Source of the DNA: Rugalucina vietnamica
Lineage: Eukaryota; Mollusca; Bivalvia; Lucinida; Lucinidae
Direction of reading: 5' to 3'
NCBI GenBank assembly: GCA_964017185.1
Contig: OZ024875.1
Location: 47,075,986 to 47,139,985 of the forward strand
Length of the DNA stretch: 64,000 nt
The number at the start of each line of letters is the position of its first letter. Positions within the stretch are counted from its first letter, which is position 1. This document shows, one piece after another, positions 12,869 through 25,800 of this stretch. The notes beneath the pieces are model-generated. The model ran no database searches, was not told the DNA's origin, and saw only the letters and a program-made list of their open reading frames with translations. Position numbers and translations under genes: made by a program.

Positions 12869-13042
12869 GAGACTTGCCACATACTTGTATATACTATACA
12901 TCTATGTCGTAGTACTAGCGGCTTCCTGGCACAAGAGCTAGTTTGGGAGCAGGAGACCGAAAACTATCGAAAATGGAATTTTTTGACACCCCCTTGACAT
13001 TGGGGGCCCTGGCTACCCATCTCATCCTCTTTCAATCCTGAT
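12869..13042 (-). repeat. Monomer type C (reference copy)
   Basis: 174 bp. Differs from D mainly in ggaattttttgacacccccttgac (shortened here to key words ggaatttttt and cccccttgac). One GGGCCC. C is the monomer absent from all ~711-bp 4-mers. A hybrid form C' (ggaatttttt with ccccccatgac) follows B in the 7-mers at 15981 and 22874. Confidence 0.87.
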
Positions 13043-13217
13043 GAGACTTGCCACATACTTGTATATACTATACATCTATGTCGTAGTACTAGCGGCTTCC
13101 TGGCACAAGAGCTAGTTTGGGAGCAGGAGACCGAAAACTATCGAAAATGGATTTTTTTGACACCCCCCATGACATTGGGGGCCCTGGCTACCCATCTCAT
13201 CCTCTTTCAATCCTGAT
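13043..13217 (-). repeat. Monomer type D (reference copy)
   Basis: 175 bp. Diagnostic words: aaaatggatttttttgacac and ccccccatgac; a subset has only five C (cccccatgac), e.g. in the units starting at 14212, 17216, 24109, 28882, 31362 and 33842. One GGGCCC site. C and D are more alike than any other pair, so the ancestral HOR probably arose partly by C/D duplication. Confidence 0.87.
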
Positions 13218-13403
13218 GAGACTTGCCACATACTTTTATGTAACATATACATTTATCACAGTACCAGCGGCTTCCTGGCACAAGAGCTAGTTTCCGAGCA
13301 GTAGACCTAGAAGTGTCGAAAATAGCCAATTCTGTACAGGAAAATATGACCCTAGAGCCGTTGGGGGGCCTGGCTACCCTCCTCATCCTCTTTCAATCCT
13401 AAT
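13218..13403 (-). repeat. Monomer type E (reference copy), longest and most divergent
   Basis: 186 bp. Diagnostic words: cttttatgtaacatatac, atttatcacagtaccagcgg, tttccgagcagtagacctag, ccaattctgtacaggaaaat, gaccctagagccgttggg. It lacks the usual gcccccaatgtc segment and the GGGCCC site, and carries about 11 extra bases. It keeps the two conserved boxes, so it belongs to the same family. It occurs once per HOR unit and serves as phase marker. Confidence 0.9.
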
Positions 13404-15980
13404 GAGACTTGCCACATACATTCATATATCATATACCTTTATTGCAGTATAAGCGGCTTCCTGGCACAAGAGCTAGTTTGGGAGCAAGAGACCAAGAAAG
13501 ATCGAAAATAATTTTTGTTGCACCCCCCTCTGACATAGTGGGGGGTCTGGCTACCCATCTCATCCTCTTTCAATCCTGACGAGACTTGCCACATACTTGT
13601 ATATACTATTCATCTATGTCGTAGTACTAGCGGCTTCCTGGCACAAGAGCTAGTTTGGGAGCAGGAAACCGAAAACTCTCGAAAATGGAATTTTTGACAC
13701 CCCCCATGACATTGGGGGCCCTGGCTACCCATCTCATCCTCTTTCAATCCTGATGAGACTTGCCACATACTTGTATATACTATACATCTATGTCGTAGTA
13801 CTAGCGGCTTCCTGGCACAAGAGCTAGTTTGGGAGCAGGAGACCGAAAACTATCGAAAATGGAATTTTTTGACACCCCCTTGACATTGGGGGCCCTGGCT
13901 ACCCATCTCATCCTCTTTCAATCCTGATGAGACTTGCCACATACTTGTATATACTATACATCTATGTCGTAGTACTAGCGGCTTCCTGGCACAAGAGCTA
14001 GTTTGGGAGCAGGAGACCGAAAACTATCGAAAATGGATTTTTTTGACACCCCCCATGACATTGGGGGCCCTGGCTACCCATCTCATCCTCTTTCAATCCT
14101 GATGAGACTTGCCACATACTTTTATGTAACATATACATTTATCACAGTACCAGCGGCTTCCTGGCACAAGAGCTAGTTTCCGAGCAGTAGACCTAGAAGT
14201 GTCGAAAATAGCCAATTCTGTACAGGAAAATATGACCCTAGAGCCGTTGGGGGGCCTGGCTACCCTCCTCATCCTCTTTCAATCCTAATGAGACTTGCCA
14301 CATACATTCATATATCATATACCTTTATTGCAGTAAAAGCGGCTTCCTGGCACAAGAGCTAGTTTGGGAGCAAGAGACCAAGAAAGATCGAAAATAATTT
14401 TTTTGCACCCCCCTCTGACATAGTGGGGGGTCTGGCTACCCATCTCATCCTCTTTCAATCCTGACGAGACTTGCCACATACTTGTATATACTATTCATCT
14501 ATGTCGTAGTACTAGCGGCTTCCTGGCACAAGAGCTAGTTTGGGAGCAGGAAACCGAAAACTCTCGAAAATGGAATTTTTGACACCCCCCATGACATTGG
14601 GGGCCCTGGCTACCCATCTCATCCTCTTTCAATCCTGATGAGACTTGCCACATACTTGTATATACTATACATCTATGTCGTAGTACTAGCGGCTTCCTGG
14701 CACAAGAGCTAGTTTGGGAGCAGGAGACCGAAAACTATCGAAAATGGAATTTTTTGACACCCCCTTGACATTGGGGGCCCTGGCTACCCATCTCATCCTC
14801 TTTCAATCCTGATGAGACTTGCCACATACTTGTATATACTATACATCTATGTCGTAGTACTAGCGGCTTCCTGGCACAAGAGCTAGTTTGGGAGCAGGAG
14901 ACCGAAAACTATCGAAAATGGATTTTTTTGACACCCCCATGACATTGGGGGCCCTGGCTACCCATCTCATCCTCTTTCAATCCTGATGAGACTTGCCACA
15001 TACTTTTATGTAACATAAACATTTATCACAGTACCAGCGGCTTCCTGGCACAAGAGCTAGTTTCCGAGCAGTAGACCTAGAAGTGTCGAAAATAGCCAAT
15101 TCTGTACAGGAAAATATGACCCTAGAGCCGTTGGGGGGCCTGGCTACCCTCCTCATCCTCTTTCAATCCTAATGAGACTTGCCACATACATTCATATATC
15201 ATATACCTTTATTGCAGTATAAGCGGCTTCCTGGCACAAGAGCTAGTTTGGGAGCAAGAGACCAAGAAAGATCGAAAATAATTTTTTTGCACCCCCCTCT
15301 GACATAGTGGGGGGTCTGGCTACCCATCTCATCCTCTTTCAATCCTGACGAGACTTGCCACATACTTGTATATACTATTCATCTATGTCGTAGTACTAGC
15401 GGCTTCCTGGCACAAGAGCTAGTTTGGGAGCAGGAAACCGAAAACTCTCGAAAATGGAATTTTTGACACCCCCCATGACATTGGGGGCCCTGGCTACCCA
15501 TCTCATCCTCTTTCAATCCTGATGAGACTTGCCACATACTTGTATATACTATACATCTATGTCGTAGTACTAGCGGCTTCCTGGCACAAGAGCTAGTTTG
15601 GGAGCAGGAGACCGAAAACTATCGAAAATGGAATTTTTTGACACCCCCTTGACATTGGGGGCCCTGGCTACCCATCTCATCCTCTTTCAATCCTGATGAG
15701 ACTTGCCACATACTTGTATATACTATACATCTATGTCGTAGTACTAGCGGCTTCCTGGCACAAGAGCTAGTTTGGGAGCAGGAGACCGAAAACTATCGAA
15801 AATGGATTTTTTTGACACCCCCCATGACATTGGGGGCCCTGGCTACCCATCTCATCCTCTTTCAATCCTGATGAGACTTGCCACATACTTTTATGTAACA
15901 TATACATTTATCACAGTACCAGCGGCTTCCTGGCACAAGAGCTAGTTTCCGAGCAGTAGACCTAGAAGTGTCGAAAATAG
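13326..15980 (-). repeat. Three 5-mer HOR units before the first 39-mer block
   Basis: Units at 13326, 14212 and 15096, all 5-mers (886, 884, 885 bp). The middle unit carries the gcagtaaaagcgg allele of A and the five-C allele of D. The order of alleles (plain, marked, plain, then a 7-mer, then marked) equals the tail of the 39-mer pattern described for 15981-29765; 13326-18099 is 4774 bp, the same length as 18100-22873. Confidence 0.8.
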
Positions 15981-18900
15981 CCAATTCTGTACAGGAAAAT
16001 ATGACCCTAGAGCCGTTGGGGGGCCTGGCTACCCTCCTCATCCTCTTTCAATCCTAATGAGACTTGCCACATACATTCATATATCATATACCTTTATTGC
16101 AGTATAAGCGGCTTCCTGGCACAAGAGCTAGTTTGGGAGCAAGAGACCAAGAAAGATCGAAAATAATTTTTTTGCACCCCCCTCTGACATAGTGGGGGGT
16201 CTGGCTACCCATCTCATCCTCTTTCAATCCTGACGAGACTTGCCACATACTTGTATATACTATTCATCTATGTCGTAGTACTAGCGGCTTCCTGGCACAA
16301 GAGCTAGTTTGGGAGCAGGAAACCGAAAACTCTCGAAAACGGAATTTTTGACACCCCCCATGACATTGGGGGCCCTGGCTACCCATCTCATCCTCTTTCA
16401 ATCCTGATGAGACTTGCCACATACTTGTATATACTATACATCTATGTCGTAGTACTAGCGGCTTCCTGGCACAAGAGCTAGTTTGGGAGCAGGAGACCGA
16501 AAACTATCGAAAATGGAATTTTTTGACACCCCCCATGACATTGGGGGCCCTGGCTACCCATCTCATCCTCTTTCAATCCTGATGAGACTTGCCACATACT
16601 TGTATATACTATACATCTATGTCGTAGTACTAGCGGCTTCCTGGCACAAGAGCTAGTTTGGGAGCAGGAGACCGAAAACTATCGAAAATGGATTTTTTTG
16701 ACACCCCCCATGACATTGGGGGCCCTGGCTACCCATCTCATCCTCTTTCAATCCTGATGAGACTTGCCACATACTTGTATATACTATACATCTATGTCGT
16801 AGTACTAGCGGCTTCCTGGCACAAGAGCTAGTTTGGGAGCAGGAGACCGAAAACTATCGAAAATGGAATTTTTTGACACCCCCTTGACATTGGGGGCCCT
16901 GGCTACCCATCTCATCCTCTTTCAATCCTGATGAGACTTGCCACATACTTGTATATACTATACATCTATGTCGTAGTACTAGCGGCTTCCTGGCACAAGA
17001 GCTAGTTTGGGAGCAGGAGACCGAAAACTATCGAAAATGGATTTTTTTGACACCCCCCATGACATTGGGGGCCCTGGCTACCCATCTCATCCTCTTTCAA
17101 TCCTGATGAGACTTGCCACATACTTTTATGTAACATATACATTTATCACAGTACCAGCGGCTTCCTGGCACAAGAGCTAGTTTCCGAGCAGTAGACCTAG
17201 AAGTGTCGAAAATAGCCAATTCTGTACAGGAAAATATGACCCTAGAGCCGTTGGGGGGCCTGGCTACCCTCCTCATCCTCTTTCAATCCTAATGAGACTT
17301 GCCACATACATTCATATATCATATACCTTTATTGCAGTAAAAGCGGCTTCCTGGCACAAGAGCTAGTTTGGGAGCAAGAGACCAAGAAAGATCGAAAATA
17401 ATTTTTTTGCACCCCCCTCTGACATAGTGGGGGGTCTGGCTACCCATCTCATCCTCTTTCAATCCTGACGAGACTTGCCACATACTTGTATATACTATTC
17501 ATCTATGTCGTAGTACTAGCGGCTTCCTGGCACAAGAGCTAGTTTGGGAGCAGGAAACCGAAAACTCTCGAAAATGGAATTTTTGACACCCCCCATGACA
17601 TTGGGGGCCCTGGCTACCCATCTCATCCTCTTTCAATCCTGATGAGACTTGCCACATACTTGTATATACTATACATCTATGTCGTAGTACTAGCGGCTTC
17701 CTGGCACAAGAGCTAGTTTGGGAGCAGGAGACCGAAAACTATCGAAAATGGAATTTTTTGACACCCCCTTGACATTGGGGGCCCTGGCTACCCATCTCAT
17801 CCTCTTTCAATCCTGATGAGACTTGCCACATACTTGTATATACTATACATCTATGTCGTAGTACTAGCGGCTTCCTGGCACAAGAGCTAGTTTGGGAGCA
17901 GGAGACCGAAAACTATCGAAAATGGATTTTTTTGACACCCCCATGACATTGGGGGCCCTGGCTACCCATCTCATCCTCTTTCAATCCTGATGAGACTTGC
18001 CACATACTTTTATGTAACATATACATTTATCACAGTACCAGCGGCTTCCTGGCACAAGAGCTAGTTTCCGAGCAGTAGACCTAGAAGTGTCGAAAATAGC
18101 CAATTCTGTACAGGAAAATATGACCCTAGAGCCGTTGGGGGGCCTGGCTACCCTCCTCATCCTCTTTCAATCCTAATGAGACTTGCCACATACATTTATA
18201 TATCATATACCTTTATTGCAGTATAAGCGGCTTCCTGGCACAAGAGCTAGTTTGGGAGCAAGAGACCAAGAAAGATCGAAAATAATTTTTTTGCACCCCC
18301 CTCTGACATAGTGGGGGGTCTGGCTACCCATCTCATCCTCTTTCAATCCTGACGAGACTTGCCACATACTTGTATATACTATTCATCTATGTCGTAGTAC
18401 TAGCGGCTTCCTGGCACAAGAGCTAGTTTGGGAGCAGGAAACCGAAAACTCTCGAAAATGGAATTTTTGACACCCCCCATGACATTGGGGGCCCTGGCTA
18501 CCCATCTCATCCTCTTTCAATCCTGATGAGACTTGCCACATACTTGTATATACTATACATCTATGTCGTAGTACTAGCGGCTTCCTGGCACAAGAGCTAG
18601 TTTGGGAGCAGGAGACCGAAAACTATCGAAAATGGAATTTTTTGACACCCCCTTGACATTGGGGGCCCTGGCTACCCATCTCATCCTCTTTCAATCCTGA
18701 TGAGACTTGCCACATACTTGTATATACTATACATCTATGTCGTAGTACTAGCGGCTTCCTGGCACAAGAGCTAGTTTGGGAGCAGGAGACCGAAAACTAT
18801 CGAAAATGGATTTTTTTGACACCCCCCATGACATTGGGGGCCCTGGCTACCCATCTCATCCTCTTTCAATCCTGATGAGACTTGCCACATACTTTTATGT

Positions 18901-21900
18901 AACATATACATTTATCACAGTACCAGCGGCTTCCTGGCACAAGAGCTAGTTTCCGAGCAGTAGACCTAGAAGTGTCGAAAATAGCCAATTCTGTACAGGA
19001 AAATATGACCCTAGAGCCGTTGGGGGGCCTGGCTACCCTCCTCATCCTCTTTCAATCCTAATGAGACTTGCCACATACATTCATATATCATATACCTTTA
19101 TTGCAGTAAAAGCGGCTTCCTGGCACAAGAGCTAGTTTGGGAGCAAGAGACCAAGAAAGATCGAAAATAATTTTTTTGCACCCCCCTCTGACATAGTGGG
19201 GGGTCTGGCTACCCATCTCATCCTCTTTCAATCCTGACGAGACTTGCCACATACTTGTATATACTATTCATCTATGTCGTAGTACTAGCGGCTTCCTGGC
19301 ACAAGAGCTAGTTTGGGAGCAGGAAACCGAAAACTCTCGAAAATGGAATTTTTGACACCCCCCATGACATTGGGGGCCCTGGCTACCCATCTCATCCTCT
19401 TTCAATCCTGATGAGACTTGCCACATACTTGTATATACTATACATCTATGTCGTAGTACTAGCGGCTTCCTGGCACAAGAGCTAGTTTGGGAGCAGGAGA
19501 CCGAAAACTATCGAAAATGGAATTTTTTGACACCCCCTTGACATTGGGGGCCCTGGCTACCCATCTCATCCTCTTTCAATCCTGATGAGACTTGCCACAT
19601 ACTTGTATATACTATACATCTATGTCGTAGTACTAGCGGCTTCCTGGCACAAGAGCTAGTTTGGGAGCAGGAGACCGAAAACTATCGAAAATGGATTTTT
19701 TTGACACCCCCCATGACATTGGGGGCCCTGGCTACCCATCTCATCCTCTTTCAATCCTGATGAGACTTGCCACATACTTTTATGTAACATATACATTTAT
19801 CACAGTACCAGCGGCTTCCTGGCACAAGAGCTAGTTTCCGAGCAGTAGACCTAGAAGTGTCGAAAATAGCCAATTCTGTACAGGAAAATATGACCCTAGA
19901 GCCGTTGGGGGGCCTGGCTACCCTCCTCATCCTCTTTCAATCCTAATGAGACTTGCCACATACATTCATATATCATATACCTTTATTGCAGTATAAGCGG
20001 CTTCCTGGCACAAGAGCTAGTTTGGGAGCAAGAGACCAAGAAAGATCGAAAATAATTTTTTTGCACCCCCCTCTGACATAGTGGGGGGTCTGGCTACCCA
20101 TCTCATCCTCTTTCAATCCTGACGAGACTTGCCACATACTTGTATATACTATTCATCTATGTCGTAGTACTAGCGGCTTCCTGGCACAAGAGCTAGTTTG
20201 GGAGCAGGAAACCGAAAACTCTCGAAAATGGAATTTTTGACACCCCCCATGACATTGGGGGCCCTGGCTACCCATCTCATCCTCTTTCAATCCTGATGAG
20301 ACTTGCCACATACTTGTATATACTATACATCTATGTCGTAGTACTAGCGGCTTCCTGGCACAAGAGCTAGTTTGGGAGCAGGAGACCGAAAACTATCGAA
20401 AATGGAATTTTTTGACACCCCCTTGACATTGGGGGCCCTGGCTACCCATCTCATCCTCTTTCAATCCTGATGAGACTTGCCACATACTTGTATATACTAT
20501 ACATCTATGTCGTAGTACTAGCGGCTTCCTGGCACAAGAGCTAGTTTGGGAGCAGGAGACCGAAAACTATCGAAAATGGATTTTTTTGACACCCCCCATG
20601 ACATTGGGGGCCCTGGCTACCCATCTCATCCTCTTTCAATCCTGATGAGACTTGCCACATACTTTTATGTAACATATACATTTATCACAGTACCAGCGGC
20701 TTCCTGGCACAAGAGCTAGTTTCCGAGCAGTAGACCTAGAAGTGTCGAAAATAGCCAATTCTGTACAGGAAAATATGACCCTAGAGCCGTTGGGGGGCCT
20801 GGCTACCCTCCTCATCCTCTTTCAATCCTAATGAGACTTGCCACATACATTCATATATCATATACCTTTATTGCAGTATAAGCGGCTTCCTGGCACAAGA
20901 GCTAGTTTGGGAGCAAGAGACCAAGAAAGATCGAAAATAATTTTTTTGCACCCCCCTCTGACATAGTGGGGGGTCTGGCTACCCATCTCATCCTCTTTCA
21001 ATCCTGACGAGACTTGCCACATACTTGTATATACTATTCATCTATGTCGTAGTACTAGCGGCTTCCTGGCACAAGAGCTAGTTTGGGAGCAGGAAACCGA
21101 AAACTCTCGAAAATGGAATTTTTGACACCCCCCATGACATTGGGGGCCCTGGCTACCCATCTCATCCTCTTTCAATCCTGATGAGACTTGCCACATACTT
21201 GTATATACTATACATCTATGTCGTAGTACTAGCGGCTTCCTGGCACAAGAGCTAGTTTGGGAGCAGGAGACCGAAAACTATCGAAAATGGAATTTTTTGA
21301 CACCCCCTTGACATTGGGGGCCCTGGCTACCCATCTCATCCTCTTTCAATCCTGATGAGACTTGCCACATACTTGTATATACTATACATCTATGTCGTAG
21401 TACTAGCGGCTTCCTGGCACAAGAGCTAGTTTGGGAGCAGGAGACCGAAAACTATCGAAAATGGATTTTTTTGACACCCCCCATGACATTGGGGGCCCTG
21501 GCTACCCATCTCATCCTCTTTCAATCCTGATGAGACTTGCCACATACTTGTATATACTATACATCTATGTCGTAGTACTAGCGGCTTCCTGGCACAAGAG
21601 CTAGTTTGGGAGCAGGAGACCGAAAACTATCGAAAATGGAATTTTTTGACACCCCCTTGACATTGGGGGCCCTGGCTACCCATCTCATCCTCTTTCAATC
21701 CTGATGAGACTTGCCACATACTTGTATATACTATACATCTATGTCGTAGTACTAGCGGCTTCCTGGCACAAGAGCTAGTTTGGGAGCAGGAGACCGAAAA
21801 CTATCGAAAATGGATTTTTTTGACACCCCCCATGACATTGGGGGCCCTGGCTACCCATCTCATCCTCTTTCAATCCTGATGAGACTTGCCACATACTTTT

Positions 21901-22873
21901 ATGTAACATATACATTTATCACAGTACCAGCGGCTTCCTGGCACAAGAGCTAGTTTCCGAGCAGTAGACCTAGAAGTGTCGAAAATAGCCAATTCTGTAC
22001 AGGAAAATATGACCCTAGAGCCGTTGGGGGGCCTGGCTACCCTCCTCATCCTCTTTCAATCCTAATGAGACTTGCCACATACATTCATATATCATATACC
22101 TTTATTGCAGTAAAAGCGGCTTCCTGGCACAAGAGCTAGTTTGGGAGCAAGAGACCAAGAAAGATCGAAAATAATTTTTTTGCACCCCCCTCTGACATAG
22201 TGGGGGGTCTGGCTACCCATCTCATCCTCTTTCAATCCTGACGAGACTTGCCACATACTTGTATATACTATTCATCTATGTCGTAGTACTAGCGGCTTCC
22301 TGGCACAAGAGCTAGTTTGGGAGCAGGAAACCGAAAACTCTCGAAAATGGAATTTTTGACACCCCCCATGACATTGGGGGCCCTGGCTACCCATCTCATC
22401 CTCTTTCAATCCTGATGAGACTTGCCACATACTTGTATATACTATACATCTATGTCGTAGTACTAGCGGCTTCCTGGCACAAGAGCTAGTTTGGGAGCAG
22501 GAGACCGAAAACTATCGAAAATGGAATTTTTTGACACCCCCTTGACATTGGGGGCCCTGGCTACCCATCTCATCCTCTTTCAATCCTGATGAGACTTGCC
22601 ACATACTTGTATATACTATACATCTATGTCGTAGTACTAGCGGCTTCCTGGCACAAGAGCTAGTTTGGGAGCAGGAGACCGAAAACTATCGAAAATGGAT
22701 TTTTTTGACACCCCCCATGACATTGGGGGCCCTGGCTACCCATCTCATCCTCTTTCAATCCTGATGAGACTTGCCACATACTTTTATGTAACATATACAT
22801 TTATCACAGTACCAGCGGCTTCCTGGCACAAGAGCTAGTTTCCGAGCAGTAGACCTAGAAGTGTCGAAAATAG
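15981..22873 (-). repeat. Second-order HOR: 39-monomer block, copy 1 (6893 bp)
   Basis: Unit order by E marker: 7-mer (15981), 5-mer (17216), 5-mer (18100), 5-mer (18985), 5-mer (19870), 7-mer (20755), 5-mer (21989). The first 7-mer has a rare B allele (cgaaaacggaatt) and the hybrid C' monomer; the second 7-mer has neither. Units at 17216, 18985 and 21989 carry the gcagtaaaagcgg allele, and the 17216 unit also has five-C D. The same order of lengths and alleles follows in 22874-29765. Confidence 0.88.
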
Positions 22874-25800
22874 CCAATTCTGTACAGGAAAATATGACCC
22901 TAGAGCCGTTGGGGGGCCTGGCTACCCTCCTCATCCTCTTTCAATCCTAATGAGACTTGCCACATACATTCATATATCATATACCTTTATTGCAGTATAA
23001 GCGGCTTCCTGGCACAAGAGCTAGTTTGGGAGCAAGAGACCAAGAAAGATCGAAAATAATTTTTTTGCACCCCCCTCTGACATAGTGGGGGGTCTGGCTA
23101 CCCATCTCATCCTCTTTCAATCCTGACGAGACTTGCCACATACTTGTATATACTATTCATCTATGTCGTAGTACTAGCGGCTTCCTGGCACAAGAGCTAG
23201 TTTGGGAGCAGGAAACCGAAAACTCTCGAAAACGGAATTTTTGACACCCCCCATGACATTGGGGGCCCTGGCTACCCATCTCATCCTCTTTCAATCCTGA
23301 TGAGACTTGCCACATACTTGTATATACTATACATCTATGTCGTAGTACTAGCGGCTTCCTGGCACAAGAGCTAGTTTGGGAGCAGGAGACCGAAAACTAT
23401 CGAAAATGGAATTTTTTGACACCCCCCATGACATTGGGGGCCCTGGCTACCCATCTCATCCTCTTTCAATCCTGATGAGACTTGCCACATACTTGTATAT
23501 ACTATACATCTATGTCGTAGTACTAGCGGCTTCCTGGCACAAGAGCTAGTTTGGGAGCAGGAGACCGAAAACTATCGAAAATGGATTTTTTTGACACCCC
23601 CCATGACATTGGGGGCCCTGGCTACCCATCTCATCCTCTTTCAATCCTGATGAGACTTGCCACATACTTGTATATACTATACATCTATGTCGTAGTACTA
23701 GCGGCTTCCTGGCACAAGAGCTAGTTTGGGAGCAGGAGACCGAAAACTATCGAAAATGGAATTTTTTGACACCCCCTTGACATTGGGGGCCCTGGCTACC
23801 CATCTCATCCTCTTTCAATCCTGATGAGACTTGCCACATACTTGTATATACTATACATCTATGTCGTAGTACTAGCGGCTTCCTGGCACAAGAGCTAGTT
23901 TGGGAGCAGGAGACCGAAAACTATCGAAAATGGATTTTTTTGACACCCCCCATGACATTGGGGGCCCTGGCTACCCATCTCATCCTCTTTCAATCCTGAT
24001 GAGACTTGCCACATACTTTTATGTAACATATACATTTATCACAGTACCAGCGGCTTCCTGGCACAAGAGCTAGTTTCCGAGCAGTAGACCTAGAAGTGTC
24101 GAAAATAGCCAATTCTGTACAGGAAAATATGACCCTAGAGCCGTTGGGGGGCCTGGCTACCCTCCTCATCCTCTTTCAATCCTAATGAGACTTGCCACAT
24201 ACATTCATATATCATATACCTTTATTGCAGTAAAAGCGGCTTCCTGGCACAAGAGCTAGTTTGGGAGCAAGAGACCAAGAAAGATCGAAAATAATTTTTT
24301 TGCACCCCCCTCTGACATAGTGGGGGGTCTGGCTACCCATCTCATCCTCTTTCAATCCTGACGAGACTTGCCACATACTTGTATATACTATTCATCTATG
24401 TCGTAGTACTAGCGGCTTCCTGGCACAAGAGCTAGTTTGGGAGCAGGAAACCGAAAACTCTCGAAAATGGAATTTTTGACACCCCCCATGACATTGGGGG
24501 CCCTGGCTACCCATCTCATCCTCTTTCAATCCTGATGAGACTTGCCACATACTTGTATATACTATACATCTATGTCGTAGTACTAGCGGCTTCCTGGCAC
24601 AAGAGCTAGTTTGGGAGCAGGAGACCGAAAACTATCGAAAATGGAATTTTTTGACACCCCCTTGACATTGGGGGCCCTGGCTACCCATCTCATCCTCTTT
24701 CAATCCTGATGAGACTTGCCACATACTTGTATATACTATACATCTATGTCGTAGTACTAGCGGCTTCCTGGCACAAGAGCTAGTTTGGGAGCAGGAGACC
24801 GAAAACTATCGAAAATGGATTTTTTTGACACCCCCATGACATTGGGGGCCCTGGCTACCCATCTCATCCTCTTTCAATCCTGATGAGACTTGCCACATAC
24901 TTTTATGTAACATATACATTTATCACAGTACCAGCGGCTTCCTGGCACAAGAGCTAGTTTCCGAGCAGTAGACCTAGAAGTGTCGAAAATAGCCAATTCT
25001 GTACAGGAAAATATGACCCTAGAGCCGTTGGGGGGCCTGGCTACCCTCCTCATCCTCTTTCAATCCTAATGAGACTTGCCACATACATTCATATATCATA
25101 TACCTTTATTGCAGTATAAGCGGCTTCCTGGCACAAGAGCTAGTTTGGGAGCAAGAGACCAAGAAAGATCGAAAATAATTTTTTTGCACCCCCCTCTGAC
25201 ATAGTGGGGGGTCTGGCTACCCATCTCATCCTCTTTCAATCCTGACGAGACTTGCCACATACTTGTATATACTATTCATCTATGTCGTAGTACTAGCGGC
25301 TTCCTGGCACAAGAGCTAGTTTGGGAGCAGGAAACCGAAAACTCTCGAAAATGGAATTTTTGACACCCCCCATGACATTGGGGGCCCTGGCTACCCATCT
25401 CATCCTCTTTCAATCCTGATGAGACTTGCCACATACTTGTATATACTATACATCTATGTCGTAGTACTAGCGGCTTCCTGGCACAAGAGCTAGTTTGGGA
25501 GCAGGAGACCGAAAACTATCGAAAATGGAATTTTTTGACACCCCCTTGACATTGGGGGCCCTGGCTACCCATCTCATCCTCTTTCAATCCTGATGAGACT
25601 TGCCACATACTTGTATATACTATACATCTATGTCGTAGTACTAGCGGCTTCCTGGCACAAGAGCTAGTTTGGGAGCAGGAGACCGAAAACTATCGAAAAT
25701 GGATTTTTTTGACACCCCCCATGACATTGGGGGCCCTGGCTACCCATCTCATCCTCTTTCAATCCTGATGAGACTTGCCACATACTTTTATGTAACATAT

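Larger units (their letters stand above)
12441..13325 (-). repeat. Reference 885-bp five-monomer HOR unit (marker to marker)
   Basis: One complete, typical 5-mer used as reference. Cut at the word gagacttgcc its monomers are A 12519-12694 (176 bp), B 12695-12868 (174), C 12869-13042 (174), D 13043-13217 (175) and E 13218-13403 (186), summing to 885. All share the box near ggcttcctggcacaagagc and the box near catcctctttcaatcct. Confidence 0.92.

Noticed and set aside
12695-13217. A true CENP-B box in the monomer
   Set aside because: The best match (ttcgatagttttcgg) fails at the central A and the CGGG spacing, so it is kept only as a weak resemblance.
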